Part shown: piece after piece, positions 1 through 6,803 of the stretch
Numbering within the stretch: the stretch's first letter is position 1
Layout: each line of letters opens with the position of its first letter
Assembly: GCA_041391765.1 (NCBI GenBank)
Contig: JAWKNJ010000022.1
Coordinates: forward strand, 1-64,000
Reading direction: 5' to 3'
DNA length: 64,000 bases
DNA from: SHAN690 sp041391765
Lineage (GTDB): Bacteria; Bacteroidota; Bacteroidia; Flavobacteriales_G; Salibacteraceae
Program-made: the position numbers and the translations under genes
The notes under the pieces: model-generated
The model's input: the letters and a program-made list of their open reading frames with translations, nothing else
The model's database searches: none
What the model was told of the DNA's origin: nothing

Positions 1-388
1 TAACAAGAAGCTTCTTAGCATTATGACGAAGTACACCACCATTTTTTACTCCAATTGAGTTGCCATGCAGGTGAACTGGAATTCGCATTGAAATTGGTGT
101 TCCCGCAACCACTTCAACAAAGTCTAGGTGGATCAGATCATCACTCACGGGATGATACTGTGGCTCGCGCATTACTGCAATGGTTGATTTTCCTCCGAGC
201 TCAAGATTAACTTGATACACGTTTGGAGTAAAGATGAGTTTGTTGAGTTCGCGTAAGTCTGCATGAAAGTGTGTGTTTTCAGCACCTCCATAAAGAACAC
301 ACGGAACCTGACCTTCTCTGCGCAGCTGTTTAGCAGTCTTGCTACCTACTGACTCTCGCAGATGTCCTTTGATTTCGATCGTTTTCAT
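1..388 (-). CDS. rplY: 50S ribosomal protein L25/CTC family (partial, C-terminus outside window)
   Basis: Ribosomal protein L25 binds 5S rRNA in the large subunit. The reverse-strand reading begins MKTIEIKGHLRES and continues with VGSKTAKQLRREGQVPCVLY, the typical L25 N-terminus, followed by the HLDFVEV region typical of the CTC family. The start is the ATG at 388-386. About 129 codons are present and the gene runs off the left edge, so I cannot tell whether it is the short L25 form or the longer CTC form with a C-terminal domain. It lies 22 bases downstream of prs on the same strand, the common prs-ctc operon order, and probably shares the prs promoter. Confidence 0.93.
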   Translation of the reverse strand, partial: MKTIEIKGHLRESVGSKTAKQLRREGQVPCVLYGGAENTHFHADLRELNKLIFTPNVYQVNLELGGKSTIAVMREPQYHPVSDDLIHLDFVEVVAGTPISMRIPVHLHGNSIGVKNGGVLRHNAKKLLV

Positions 389-410
389 ATCGATTCGTGA
401 TTAATAGAAA

Positions 411-1343
411 TTAAATAATGAATTGCGAACTAATTGATTCGTAGTTAACGACACTGCGCATGGTGTTCGCAAATAATTCTGCCACGCCCAGTACCTTAAT
501 TTTTTCGGATTGCTCCTTCAAAGGAATAGTATCCGTAACGACCAGTTCGGTCAGTTTTGAATTGTTTATTCTATCATAAGCCGGACCACTCAATACTGCA
601 TGCGTAATCATCGCACGCACCGTTTTCGCACCGTGTTCAAGCATCATTTCCGCTGACTTGGTCAATGTTCCGGCAGTGTCAATCAAGTCATCCACCAACA
701 CTACGTCCTTGCCTTCTACGTCACCGATTACGGTCATCGATTCCACTTGGTTCGCGACTTTTCGTTGCTTGTAGCAAATGGCCAGGTCACAGTTCAGGAA
801 TTTGGCATAGGCATTGGCACGCTTGGTCCCTCCCGTATCAGGAGCAGCCATCACCATGTTGTCAAGTGCCAGACTTTCAATGTAAGGAAGAAAAATACTG
901 GATGCAAACAGGTGATCAACCGGAACCTCAAAGAATCCTTGAATCTGGTCTGCGTGCAAATCCATGGTCATCACCCGAGTAACCCCTGCTGCACTCAACA
1001 GATTGGCTACTAGTTTGGAACCAATCGAAACTCTCGGCTTATCCTTTCTGTCCTGACGTGCATAACCATAGTATGGCATGACGGCAATGATGTTCTTCGC
1101 AGAGGCACGCTTTGCGGCATCAACCATTTGCAGAAGCTCGAAAAGATTGTCGGCAGGTGGAGTAGTGCTTTGAATGATAAACACATCTGCCCCTCTTACC
1201 GTCTCTTCAAATGACGGCTGGAACTCACCATCACTAAACCGAAGAATGTTTACGTTGGCAAGGCTCAAACCATAGCTTGTGGCGATTTTCTCACCTAAAG
1301 CGATCGATGCAGTACCTGCGCAGATTTTAACTTCCTTGGACAT
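411..1343 (-). CDS. prs: ribose-phosphate pyrophosphokinase (PRPP synthetase)
   Basis: Makes 5-phosphoribosyl-1-pyrophosphate from ribose-5-phosphate and ATP for purine, pyrimidine, NAD, His and Trp synthesis in the cytoplasm. The protein (310 aa from this start) shows the family motifs: DLHADQIQGFF, and the PRPP-binding loop VVLVDDLIDTAGT near the C-terminal third. An in-frame Met seven codons upstream (1364) would give a longer product, but it overlaps a -7 promoter element at 1362-1369. The ATG at 1343, giving MSKEVKICAG, is therefore the better start. rplY follows 22 bases downstream, so the two are probably cotranscribed. Length and motifs are normal for the family. Confidence 0.96.
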   Translation of the reverse strand: MSKEVKICAGTASIALGEKIATSYGLSLANVNILRFSDGEFQPSFEETVRGADVFIIQSTTPPADNLFELLQMVDAAKRASAKNIIAVMPYYGYARQDRKDKPRVSIGSKLVANLLSAAGVTRVMTMDLHADQIQGFFEVPVDHLFASSIFLPYIESLALDNMVMAAPDTGGTKRANAYAKFLNCDLAICYKQRKVANQVESMTVIGDVEGKDVVLVDDLIDTAGTLTKSAEMMLEHGAKTVRAMITHAVLSGPAYDRINNSKLTELVVTDTIPLKEQSEKIKVLGVAELFANTMRSVVNYESISSQFII

Positions 1344-1361
1344 CTTTTCTGAAAAGGGGTG

Positions 1362-1369
1362 CAAATGTA
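1362..1369 (-). promoter_or_regulatory. Bacteroidota -7 element TACATTTG for prs
   Basis: TACATTTG on the minus strand matches TAnnTTTG exactly and lies 18 bases before the preferred prs ATG. I see no convincing -33 TTG. The site rules out the longer prs start, which would fall inside the element. Confidence 0.6.
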
Positions 1370-1483
1370 ACTATCTGATTCAGATTTAGACATTTGGATG
1401 GTCTCAAAAATCGAGAACTTGAGTTTTTCACTTTTCGTATGATTTCGCGACTATTTTTGACCAAACTCAAATCCTATTTACAC

Positions 1484-1807
1484 ATGAAATCTTTTAGCTC
1501 ATTACTTATCATTTGCGCTGTATTCGCCTTATACAGTTGCGAAAAATGCTCGACTTGCACAATAACTAATTATAGCGGCACCTGCAGCTGCAACTTTGGA
1601 ACATTAGGAACCACAGATATTGACTATGATGATATTTCAGAGTCTGAGTTTGGCCAAGCGAAAACAGCTTGTAATTCCACTGGTTTCTGCACATTCACCG
1701 ATACATCGGAAGACGATGAAAAAGAAGAATGCGGTAAGAAGAAAGACGTAGAAGCAGAGGTTGACGACCTAGAAGATGATGGATGGGAATGCTCCTCGAT
1801 TGAATAA
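1484..1807 (+). CDS. small acidic Cys-rich lipoprotein of unknown function
   Basis: The 107-aa product starts MKSFSSLLIICAVFALYSC, a lipoprotein signal peptide ending in a lipobox (LYSC), so it is probably an outer-membrane or surface lipoprotein. The mature part is rich in Cys (about eight further cysteines, beginning CEKCSTCTI) and ends in a very acidic tail with DDISESE, SEDDEKEE and DDLEDDG clusters. I recognise no family. An upstream in-frame Met at 1394 would add a non-signal extension and is rejected. The gene is divergent from prs and is closed by a strong terminator at 1821-1860. The acidic, Cys-rich make-up suggests disulfides or metal binding, but that is inference only. Confidence 0.75.
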   Translation: MKSFSSLLIICAVFALYSCEKCSTCTITNYSGTCSCNFGTLGTTDIDYDDISESEFGQAKTACNSTGFCTFTDTSEDDEKEECGKKKDVEAEVDDLEDDGWECSSIE

Positions 1808-1820
1808 CGGTTTAGATACT

Positions 1821-1860
1821 CAAATAAAAAGGCCTCGCTTTTGCGAGGCCTTTTTATTTG
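1821..1860. terminator. intrinsic terminator after the small lipoprotein
   Basis: A perfect 18-bp stem (1821-1838 with 1843-1860) with a TTTT loop has a GC-rich core GGCCTCGC, an A-tract on one side and a T-tract on the other. It would work in both directions. It follows the lipoprotein stop by 13 bases. Confidence 0.9.
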
Positions 1861-1930
1861 CACCCATGGCCGGGCTTCCTTTGGCTTTGCTCAGGATTAA
1901 CTTCTCCCCGACCTCACTAGCTAAAACACA

Positions 1931-1962
1931 AAAAAACCGATTGGGTTTCCAACCGGTTTTTT
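1931..1962 (-). terminator. terminator after tRNA-Leu
   Basis: A 14-bp stem with one mismatch (1931-1944 with 1949-1962, loop GTTT) flanked by A6/T6 runs lies just beyond the 3' end of the minus-strand tRNA. In the tRNA direction it ends in a T-run. Confidence 0.75.
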
Positions 1963-1971
1963 CTTTCTATG

Positions 1972-2055
1972 TACCCAGGGCCGGGGTCGAACCGGCACGA
2001 TATTGCTATCACTGGTGTTTGAGACCAGCGCGTCTACCAATTCCGCCACCTGGGC
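1972..2055 (-). tRNA. tRNA-Leu (anticodon CAA)
   Basis: Read on the minus strand, the cloverleaf is clear. The acceptor is GCCCAGG pairing with CCTGGGT (first pair G-U) and the discriminator is A. The D-arm is GCGGAATTGGTAGACGC. The anticodon arm is CTGGT-CTCAAAC-ACCAG with anticodon CAA. A long class II variable arm (GATA-GCAA-TATC) fits Leu. The T-arm is GCCGG-TTCGACC-CCGGC. The 3' CCA is not encoded. A -7 element lies about 87 bases upstream (2142-2149), leaving a long structured leader, and a terminator follows at 1931-1962. Confidence 0.95.
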
Positions 2056-2074
2056 GTACATTTCAAACTCCTAC

Positions 2075-2129
2075 GCCCAATGGTGGAGTTTATCCCGCAC
2101 TATGTCGCGGGGCCACCTGGGCATTTTTT
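2075..2129. other. nested palindrome carrying a copy of the tRNA-Leu 5' end
   Basis: On the plus strand the elements are GCCCA (2075-2079), GGTGG (2082-2086), CCCGC (2094-2098), GCGGG (2107-2111), CCACC (2113-2117) and TGGGC (2118-2122), then six Ts. The outer arms form a 10-bp helix with a 2-nt bulge, enclosing a 5-bp hairpin. The 11 bases at 2112-2122 are identical to 2045-2055, the tRNA-Leu 5' end. A second short inverted repeat, AAACTCC/GGAGTTT (2065-2071 and 2085-2091), overlaps it. It lies in the presumed tRNA leader on the minus strand. On the plus strand it resembles a terminator, but no upstream gene needs one. Confidence 0.5.
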
Positions 2130-2141
2130 AAGAACGGGGCG

Positions 2142-2149
2142 CGAAAATA
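2142..2149 (-). promoter_or_regulatory. candidate -7 element TATTTTCG for tRNA-Leu
   Basis: TATTTTCG on the minus strand is the TAnnTTCG variant seen before other genes here. It would start a transcript near 2137, about 80 bases before the mature tRNA 5' end, and would place the nested palindrome in the leader. Confidence 0.35.
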
Positions 2150-2165
2150 AGCAAAGTTCGATTCC

Positions 2166-3461
2166 TCAATCAGAAATTATGGCCGTCCAAATGCTCTTCT
2201 TGCCATTATCCGACCGTGCCCATATCGGACGAACGACTCCCTGCTCCACACAGATGTTATTGTAGTCACCAAAAAAGCCGCTTTTCGCAGGGTCAAAGGG
2301 TCTTTCGCTAATCCGTTCATTTACGATGGTTTCACCTCCATCTTCGGTTTTGGCTAAATAGACATCCGTTTGATTGTCATCATGATTTCTTCTATCGTAA
2401 AACACGAAGTATAACCTACCCGTGGTCTGATCAATGTCCATCCAAGTAAAAAACTGATGTCGTCCGGGTGGATCATTGTTAATGCGAATTGGATCTGACC
2501 ATGTCTTTCCCTGATCGGCCGACTTGATCAACCAAATGTCCGTGTCTTCAGCTCCATTGCGCTGATCTGCCCAATTGACATAGAGCGTTCCATGGTTCGG
2601 CCCTCCGCTTCTGTCACATTTGATGATGGGCATTCCATTTGCCCTTCCCAAACCTGGAATTTCGAAGGCCCAATTTGCCAATGAATCAACAATTACTCTC
2701 TCCTCCGAAAATCCAGTGATCTGACCAGTAGCCTTATCCACAAAACCAATGACCATCACCAACTTTCCATCTATACTCCAAACTGCATATATATTTCCAT
2801 CTCCGTCCACGTCAGTGGTAACGCCTTCAGCTGTTCCGCTGTTATCCAGACAATTTCCGGGTAGCGTGCTTAGCGTAGCTGTTTCAGACCAAGTCTTTCC
2901 TTTTTTGCTTACGGAAATTAAAATGTTTGATTGGCACTCAGGACTTGGATTGTTGTATTCATCAAACTGTGTCCATGTGGCGATGAGTTGATCATTGACC
3001 GGATCATAGGTTACCCATTCCTTGTCCTGATCCTTTGGATGATTCATCCCGATGCTTGAGCCGCGCGTCCAACCCTTCCCCCCGCGTCTGGAGGACTGAC
3101 ATACTATTCGATCCAAAATCTTAGGACTTGCCCAACCCAAGCCGGTTGGATCACTGAGGTGGAAGTAATGAAACCGACCATTGGCGTCCGAAACAATACA
3201 AGGATCCCCATAAACTCCGTGTCTCGATCTCATTTTTTTCGTTTTCCAAGTTTGACCTGAATCGGTAGATACACTCACGTATCTCAACACGGCTCCGGCC
3301 ACCATTCTGGAAGGATCCTTTTTACTGATCGAGATGCTAGGCTCACAGGGCGGGTAATTCAACCCGCTTTGCTGCATGATCATTACGTTCTGGTACCGAC
3401 TCTGAGCTGAGATCAAAAGAGCCTGCAGCAATAAAACGCTAACTAGAATTGAAGGTTTCAT
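2166..3461 (-). CDS. secreted BNR/Asp-box repeat protein (sialidase-like fold)
   Basis: The 431-aa protein starts MKPSILVSVLLLQALLISAQ, a signal peptide. It carries repeated Asp-box (BNR) motifs typical of six-bladed sialidase propellers: STDSGQTWKT, SVSKKGKTWSE, KSADQGKTWSD and TEDGGETI. A true sialidase needs an Arg triad and catalytic Asp/Tyr/Glu. I cannot confirm these by eye, so enzyme activity is unproven. There is no T9SS C-terminal domain, so it is probably periplasmic or released another way. Its ATG shares its A with the TGA stop of the upstream peptidase gene (TGATG at 3459-3463), indicating translational coupling. An in-frame start 12 codons upstream lies inside that gene and is rejected. 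Confidence 0.8.
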   Translation of the reverse strand: MKPSILVSVLLLQALLISAQSRYQNVMIMQQSGLNYPPCEPSISISKKDPSRMVAGAVLRYVSVSTDSGQTWKTKKMRSRHGVYGDPCIVSDANGRFHYFHLSDPTGLGWASPKILDRIVCQSSRRGGKGWTRGSSIGMNHPKDQDKEWVTYDPVNDQLIATWTQFDEYNNPSPECQSNILISVSKKGKTWSETATLSTLPGNCLDNSGTAEGVTTDVDGDGNIYAVWSIDGKLVMVIGFVDKATGQITGFSEERVIVDSLANWAFEIPGLGRANGMPIIKCDRSGGPNHGTLYVNWADQRNGAEDTDIWLIKSADQGKTWSDPIRINNDPPGRHQFFTWMDIDQTTGRLYFVFYDRRNHDDNQTDVYLAKTEDGGETIVNERISERPFDPAKSGFFGDYNNICVEQGVVRPIWARSDNGKKSIWTAIISD

Positions 3462-5263
3462 CAGTTGGATTGAATCACAGTACCTTCTTTGTCCCACGGA
3501 TAAGAATTTTGTCTCCTATCCACATCCGCTGTCATAACAAGCGGGTCGATCATAATGGATTTGACCTGATCAAATTTTTGATCAATGGTCAATTCATAAT
3601 AGTGGTATGTCCAGACCCAATCCGGTTTCACCACTATTTTCTGGTCCTTATCAAAATGTTTCTCACCTCGCATGGATTCCAATGGAATGTAATAAAGCAC
3701 TTCCTCTTTTTCTGTCCGGACCAAAACCTCCAGTGGTAAAGCAATTCCACCAACCCGTTCAATAAGTACCTTGGTTGATTTCCCATCAAAGATCACTTGC
3801 CTTATGGCGTAGTCCACTTGCTTTGTTGTTCCTATCCATGCTTCAAAATACCAATCCAATTCGAGCCCGGAAACAGACTCCATCACTCCCTTGAGGTCTG
3901 TCGGAGTTGGATGTTTGAATTTCCATTGATTGAAATACTGCTTCATGCCTGAGAAAAAGGCTTGATCACCGATGATGTACTGCAGCTGATTCAAAAAAAC
4001 ACATCCCTTCGAATAGGCTGCGTTGCCATATCCTGAGTTCAATTCATAGTGATCTGCATGGGTCGTTAAAGGTTCTTCATCCGCGTTTTTTACGTAATTC
4101 ACATAGCTCGCGACACTTCTTATCTGCGGATTCACCGAGCCTCTTCTGTAAATGGAATCGAGCACGAAATTCTGCGCATAGGTGGTAAACCCTTCATCCA
4201 TCCAAGGGTATTTCAATTCGTTGGTAGCTAACACCCCATAATACCAATTGTGTATGGCTTCATGTACAGTCACGCTTGTTAGCCCGCCCAATGAACCCGT
4301 TCCTGAAATCATGGTACACATGGGGTACTCCATTCCTCCATCACCAGCCTGCATGACGCTGAACTGCGGGTAAGGGTACTCCCCAAAAGTCGCGTCCATG
4401 ATGTCGAACATCTCAACCGCTTTGGGGATCATCTGGTTCCAATTGGCATGCAACTTCTCATCGTCTAAGTGATAAAAATTCAACTCCGTGCCGCGAGCTG
4501 TCTTGGCTTGCTTGCGAACAAACTTGGGATCAGCTGCCCAGGCAAAGTCGTGTACATTATTTGCTTTGAAGTGCCATTGTTTCTTATCGGAATTGGTCTC
4601 CGTTGCTTGCAAAACACCCGTTCCTCCAATCACATAGGTAGGATCGATTTTTATTTTGACATCAAACGATCCAAATACCCCGTGAAACTCCCGCGCGATG
4701 TACGCATCCGAATGCCAGCCATCCCGATCATACTCCGCCATCTTTGGATACCACTGCGTCATCGTGTAATCCACTCCTTCGCTGTTGTTTCGGCCCGATC
4801 TTCTGATCTGTACAGGTACCTGGGATTCGAATTCCATTTCAAAAACAGTTGATTCTAAAGGAAGAATCGGTTTTGCTAACTCAACGACCAACACAGTGCC
4901 TTCCACTTTGTGGGTCACTTTTTTTCCATCTTGTCTCAGTGATTTGATATGGTGGTATCCGATCTCATCCGGTTTCAATGCCACTATGCGATCTTTAATA
5001 CGTTCATCCGGATCGGCAATGGTGCGAGAACGCACATCCATAGCGCTTCCCGGCTGGAATGCATTAAAATATAAGTGGTAGAAAACCCGATTCAGGGTGT
5101 CCGGTGAGTTGTTTGTATAAGTCAGTTTCTGCGCTCCGTTGAACCGATGCTTTGTATGATCGAAATCAATTTCCATTTCGTACGCCACCGATTGTTGCCA
5201 ATAGCATTGAGCATCAACGAAAAGAGATAGAAAACAACTTAGAATCCAGAAAACGTGCTTCAT
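3461..5263 (-). CDS. M1-family (gluzincin) zinc metallopeptidase, secreted
   Basis: The 600-aa product starts MKHVFWILSCFLSLFVDAQ, a signal peptide. The M1 signature is present: the exopeptidase-like GGMEYP motif, then HEAIHNWYYG with the zinc His pair at about residues 334 and 338, then WMDEGFTTYAQ supplying the third zinc ligand Glu. Family members cleave N-terminal residues or act as aminopeptidase-like enzymes on peptides in the periplasm or at the surface. The N-terminal part is the usual beta-sandwich. The stop overlaps the start of the BNR gene, and the start lies 8 bases after the ACMSD stop, so all three genes form one operon. A longer in-frame start (5305) inside ACMSD is rejected in favour of the signal-peptide Met. 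Confidence 0.92.
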   Translation of the reverse strand: MKHVFWILSCFLSLFVDAQCYWQQSVAYEMEIDFDHTKHRFNGAQKLTYTNNSPDTLNRVFYHLYFNAFQPGSAMDVRSRTIADPDERIKDRIVALKPDEIGYHHIKSLRQDGKKVTHKVEGTVLVVELAKPILPLESTVFEMEFESQVPVQIRRSGRNNSEGVDYTMTQWYPKMAEYDRDGWHSDAYIAREFHGVFGSFDVKIKIDPTYVIGGTGVLQATETNSDKKQWHFKANNVHDFAWAADPKFVRKQAKTARGTELNFYHLDDEKLHANWNQMIPKAVEMFDIMDATFGEYPYPQFSVMQAGDGGMEYPMCTMISGTGSLGGLTSVTVHEAIHNWYYGVLATNELKYPWMDEGFTTYAQNFVLDSIYRRGSVNPQIRSVASYVNYVKNADEEPLTTHADHYELNSGYGNAAYSKGCVFLNQLQYIIGDQAFFSGMKQYFNQWKFKHPTPTDLKGVMESVSGLELDWYFEAWIGTTKQVDYAIRQVIFDGKSTKVLIERVGGIALPLEVLVRTEKEEVLYYIPLESMRGEKHFDKDQKIVVKPDWVWTYHYYELTIDQKFDQVKSIMIDPLVMTADVDRRQNSYPWDKEGTVIQSN

Positions 5264-5271
5264 ATTCACAA

Positions 5272-6279
5272 TCAAAGAAACTGCTCCTTGTCCAACTTCA
5301 GCCATTCAAGTGTTGAGTTGTGAAATATGTCCTCTTTGGTTTGAGTGTCGAAATCCCCTTTCTCGATAAACTCACCGATGGTCAGGTCGCCCAATGGAAA
5401 AGGATAGTCAGAACCTAGGCAGACTCTCTTCGATCCGACATGATCCAAAATGAAGTGCAGTGTTTTTTCGTCATGGGTAATGCAATCGACCCAAAAATCA
5501 CCCAAGTATTCCCTGGGATTCACTGGATTATCGATGGCAACAAGATCAGGACGACAATTGAAGCCGTGTTCGATCCTACCAATGGTTCCAATGAAGGAAC
5601 CTCCTGCATGAGAGTAGCAAACCCTTAGATTGGGAAGGCGCTCGTGCACTCCTCCAAAAATCATGGAACAGGCGGCTCGAGAAGTTTCGGCCGGCATACC
5701 AACAAGCCATGGAAGCCAATACTTCCGCATGCTTTCCATGCCCATCATGTTCCAAGGATGCACCATCACTGCCAAATCCAATTGTTCGCACGCCTCGAAA
5801 ATTGGATAGAATTCCGGTTCACTTAAATTCCTGTCATTGATGTTGCTGCCAATTTGAATGCCCGGAATTCCAAGTTCTTTGAGTCGTTGGAGTTCCTTAA
5901 TTGCCAAACCAGCATCCTGCATCGGCACTGTTCCCAACCCAATATAATTTTTTGGTTGACGCTTAACCACCTCAGCTATATGGTCGTTAAGGAACATGGA
6001 AAGCTCAAGGCAATCTTTCGGTTGAGCCCAATAACTGAACATCACGGGAATGGTGCACACGACCTGGACCTGCGTGTGATTGCCTGCATATTCTTCAATA
6101 CGGAGCTCTTCATCCCAACAGTTTGGTTGAATCGTTCTAAAAAACTGATCGCCCTTGATCATGTCGGCTGCGCCATCTTCCCGCTCACGCAAGTAAATGA
6201 AGTCTCCATAACCAAACTTTTCCGCAAACCTGGGAAGCTTGGCTGGGATTATGTGGCTGTGCATGTCAATTTTGAGCAT
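5272..6279 (-). CDS. 2-amino-3-carboxymuconate-6-semialdehyde decarboxylase (ACMSD-type amidohydrolase)
   Basis: The 335-aa protein is close to known ACMSD over its full length. It starts with the metal-binding IDMHSHIIP and has PVMFSYWAQP, LGTVPMQD, VHPWNMMG, YWLPWLVGMPAET and the C-terminal LGSDYPFPLGDLT with the metal Asp. ACMSD diverts ACMS away from quinolinate and NAD synthesis in tryptophan (kynurenine) or 2-nitrobenzoate degradation. It is a cytoplasmic zinc enzyme. No other kynurenine-pathway gene is in the window. It heads an operon with the M1 peptidase and BNR genes, which could link peptide breakdown to tryptophan catabolism (inference). A -7 element lies at 6300-6307. Confidence 0.92.
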   Translation of the reverse strand: MLKIDMHSHIIPAKLPRFAEKFGYGDFIYLREREDGAADMIKGDQFFRTIQPNCWDEELRIEEYAGNHTQVQVVCTIPVMFSYWAQPKDCLELSMFLNDHIAEVVKRQPKNYIGLGTVPMQDAGLAIKELQRLKELGIPGIQIGSNINDRNLSEPEFYPIFEACEQLDLAVMVHPWNMMGMESMRKYWLPWLVGMPAETSRAACSMIFGGVHERLPNLRVCYSHAGGSFIGTIGRIEHGFNCRPDLVAIDNPVNPREYLGDFWVDCITHDEKTLHFILDHVGSKRVCLGSDYPFPLGDLTIGEFIEKGDFDTQTKEDIFHNSTLEWLKLDKEQFL

Positions 6280-6299
6280 AGTCAGGAGGTTAAGGGGCC

Positions 6300-6307
6300 C
6301 GAAAATA
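6300..6307 (-). promoter_or_regulatory. candidate -7 element TATTTTCG for the ACMSD operon
   Basis: TATTTTCG on the minus strand (TAnnTTCG variant) lies 20 bases before the ACMSD ATG, the same spacing as the exact TAnnTTTG boxes elsewhere in the window. Confidence 0.45.
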
Positions 6308-6356
6308 GAACTATACAGAAATCACACCTTCATCCGAGCCAGATCAATCACAATTC

Positions 6357-6364
6357 TAACTTTG
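6357..6364 (+). promoter_or_regulatory. -7 element TAACTTTG for the OmpA-family locus
   Basis: An exact TAnnTTTG match 16 bases before the ATG at 6381, on the strand opposite to the ACMSD promoter. The two genes are divergently transcribed from this 100-base region. Confidence 0.6.
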
Positions 6365-6380
6365 CGAGAAGCCCAATCAT

Positions 6381-6665
6381 ATGAGAATCGCAGTTATCAC
6401 CTTTCTTGCTTTCGTTCACCTTTCGATCGCTGCCCAAGTGCACCAAATTCCGAGAACGGATGAGATTAAAACGGGTCAAAAGCTACCAGTCATGCGCACA
6501 GAGCAACTGATATGGGGAGCTGTTGATTCAAAATGCCTATCGGAGCCTGTGAAATTTGGTAAGTGGATCGCTTTGAAACCTAAGGGTTCCACCGGCACGC
6601 TCGAAATTCAAAACAATCAAAAATACAAAACAAGGGTCAGAAGAGGCCATATCTGGGTGAAGTAA
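6381..6665 (+). CDS. N-terminal fragment of a frameshifted OmpA-family gene
   Basis: The reading starts MRIAVITFLAFVHLSIAAQ, a clear signal peptide, and stops after 94 codons at the TAA at 6663-6665. By itself it matches no family I recognise. It is most likely not a separate small gene. Coherent peptide continues in alternating frames through 6666-6803 and joins the downstream OmpA-domain frame (see the finding). The fragment has a good -7 element at 6357-6364, whereas the downstream part has neither promoter nor signal peptide. Either the locus is a decayed pseudogene or the 6660-6800 sequence contains errors. Confidence 0.6.
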   Translation: MRIAVITFLAFVHLSIAAQVHQIPRTDEIKTGQKLPVMRTEQLIWGAVDSKCLSEPVKFGKWIALKPKGSTGTLEIQNNQKYKTRVRRGHIWVK

Positions 6666-6803
6666 AGGCAACGGAAAGAGAAAAAGCTTGTTGAGATAAG
6701 GTACCTCGACAAGGAAGTGCAGTCATAAAAAACAAGAAAGGCGAGACCGTGCTGGCAATAGGACACAACGCATTCAACCCTGAAGAGAGAATACTTTGTA
6801 TTA

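Noticed and set aside
1394..1483. N-terminal extension of the small lipoprotein
   Set aside because: The extension precedes a complete lipoprotein signal peptide and would place it internally, which makes no sense for export.
2075..2129. Metabolite riboswitch
   Set aside because: The stem layout matches no riboswitch class I know (SAM, preQ1, THF, glycine, c-di-GMP). The downstream gene is a tRNA, which does not need one, and the element contains a copy of the tRNA sequence.
3461..5305. Longer starts for the M1 peptidase (5305), fabH (41581), the T9SS cargo (38816) and the FG-GAP gene (60317)
   Set aside because: Each longer version runs into a neighbouring gene or upstream region, and either lacks a signal peptide or (fabH) fits the family N-terminus less well. 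The Met adjacent to a proper signal or conserved N-terminus was chosen.
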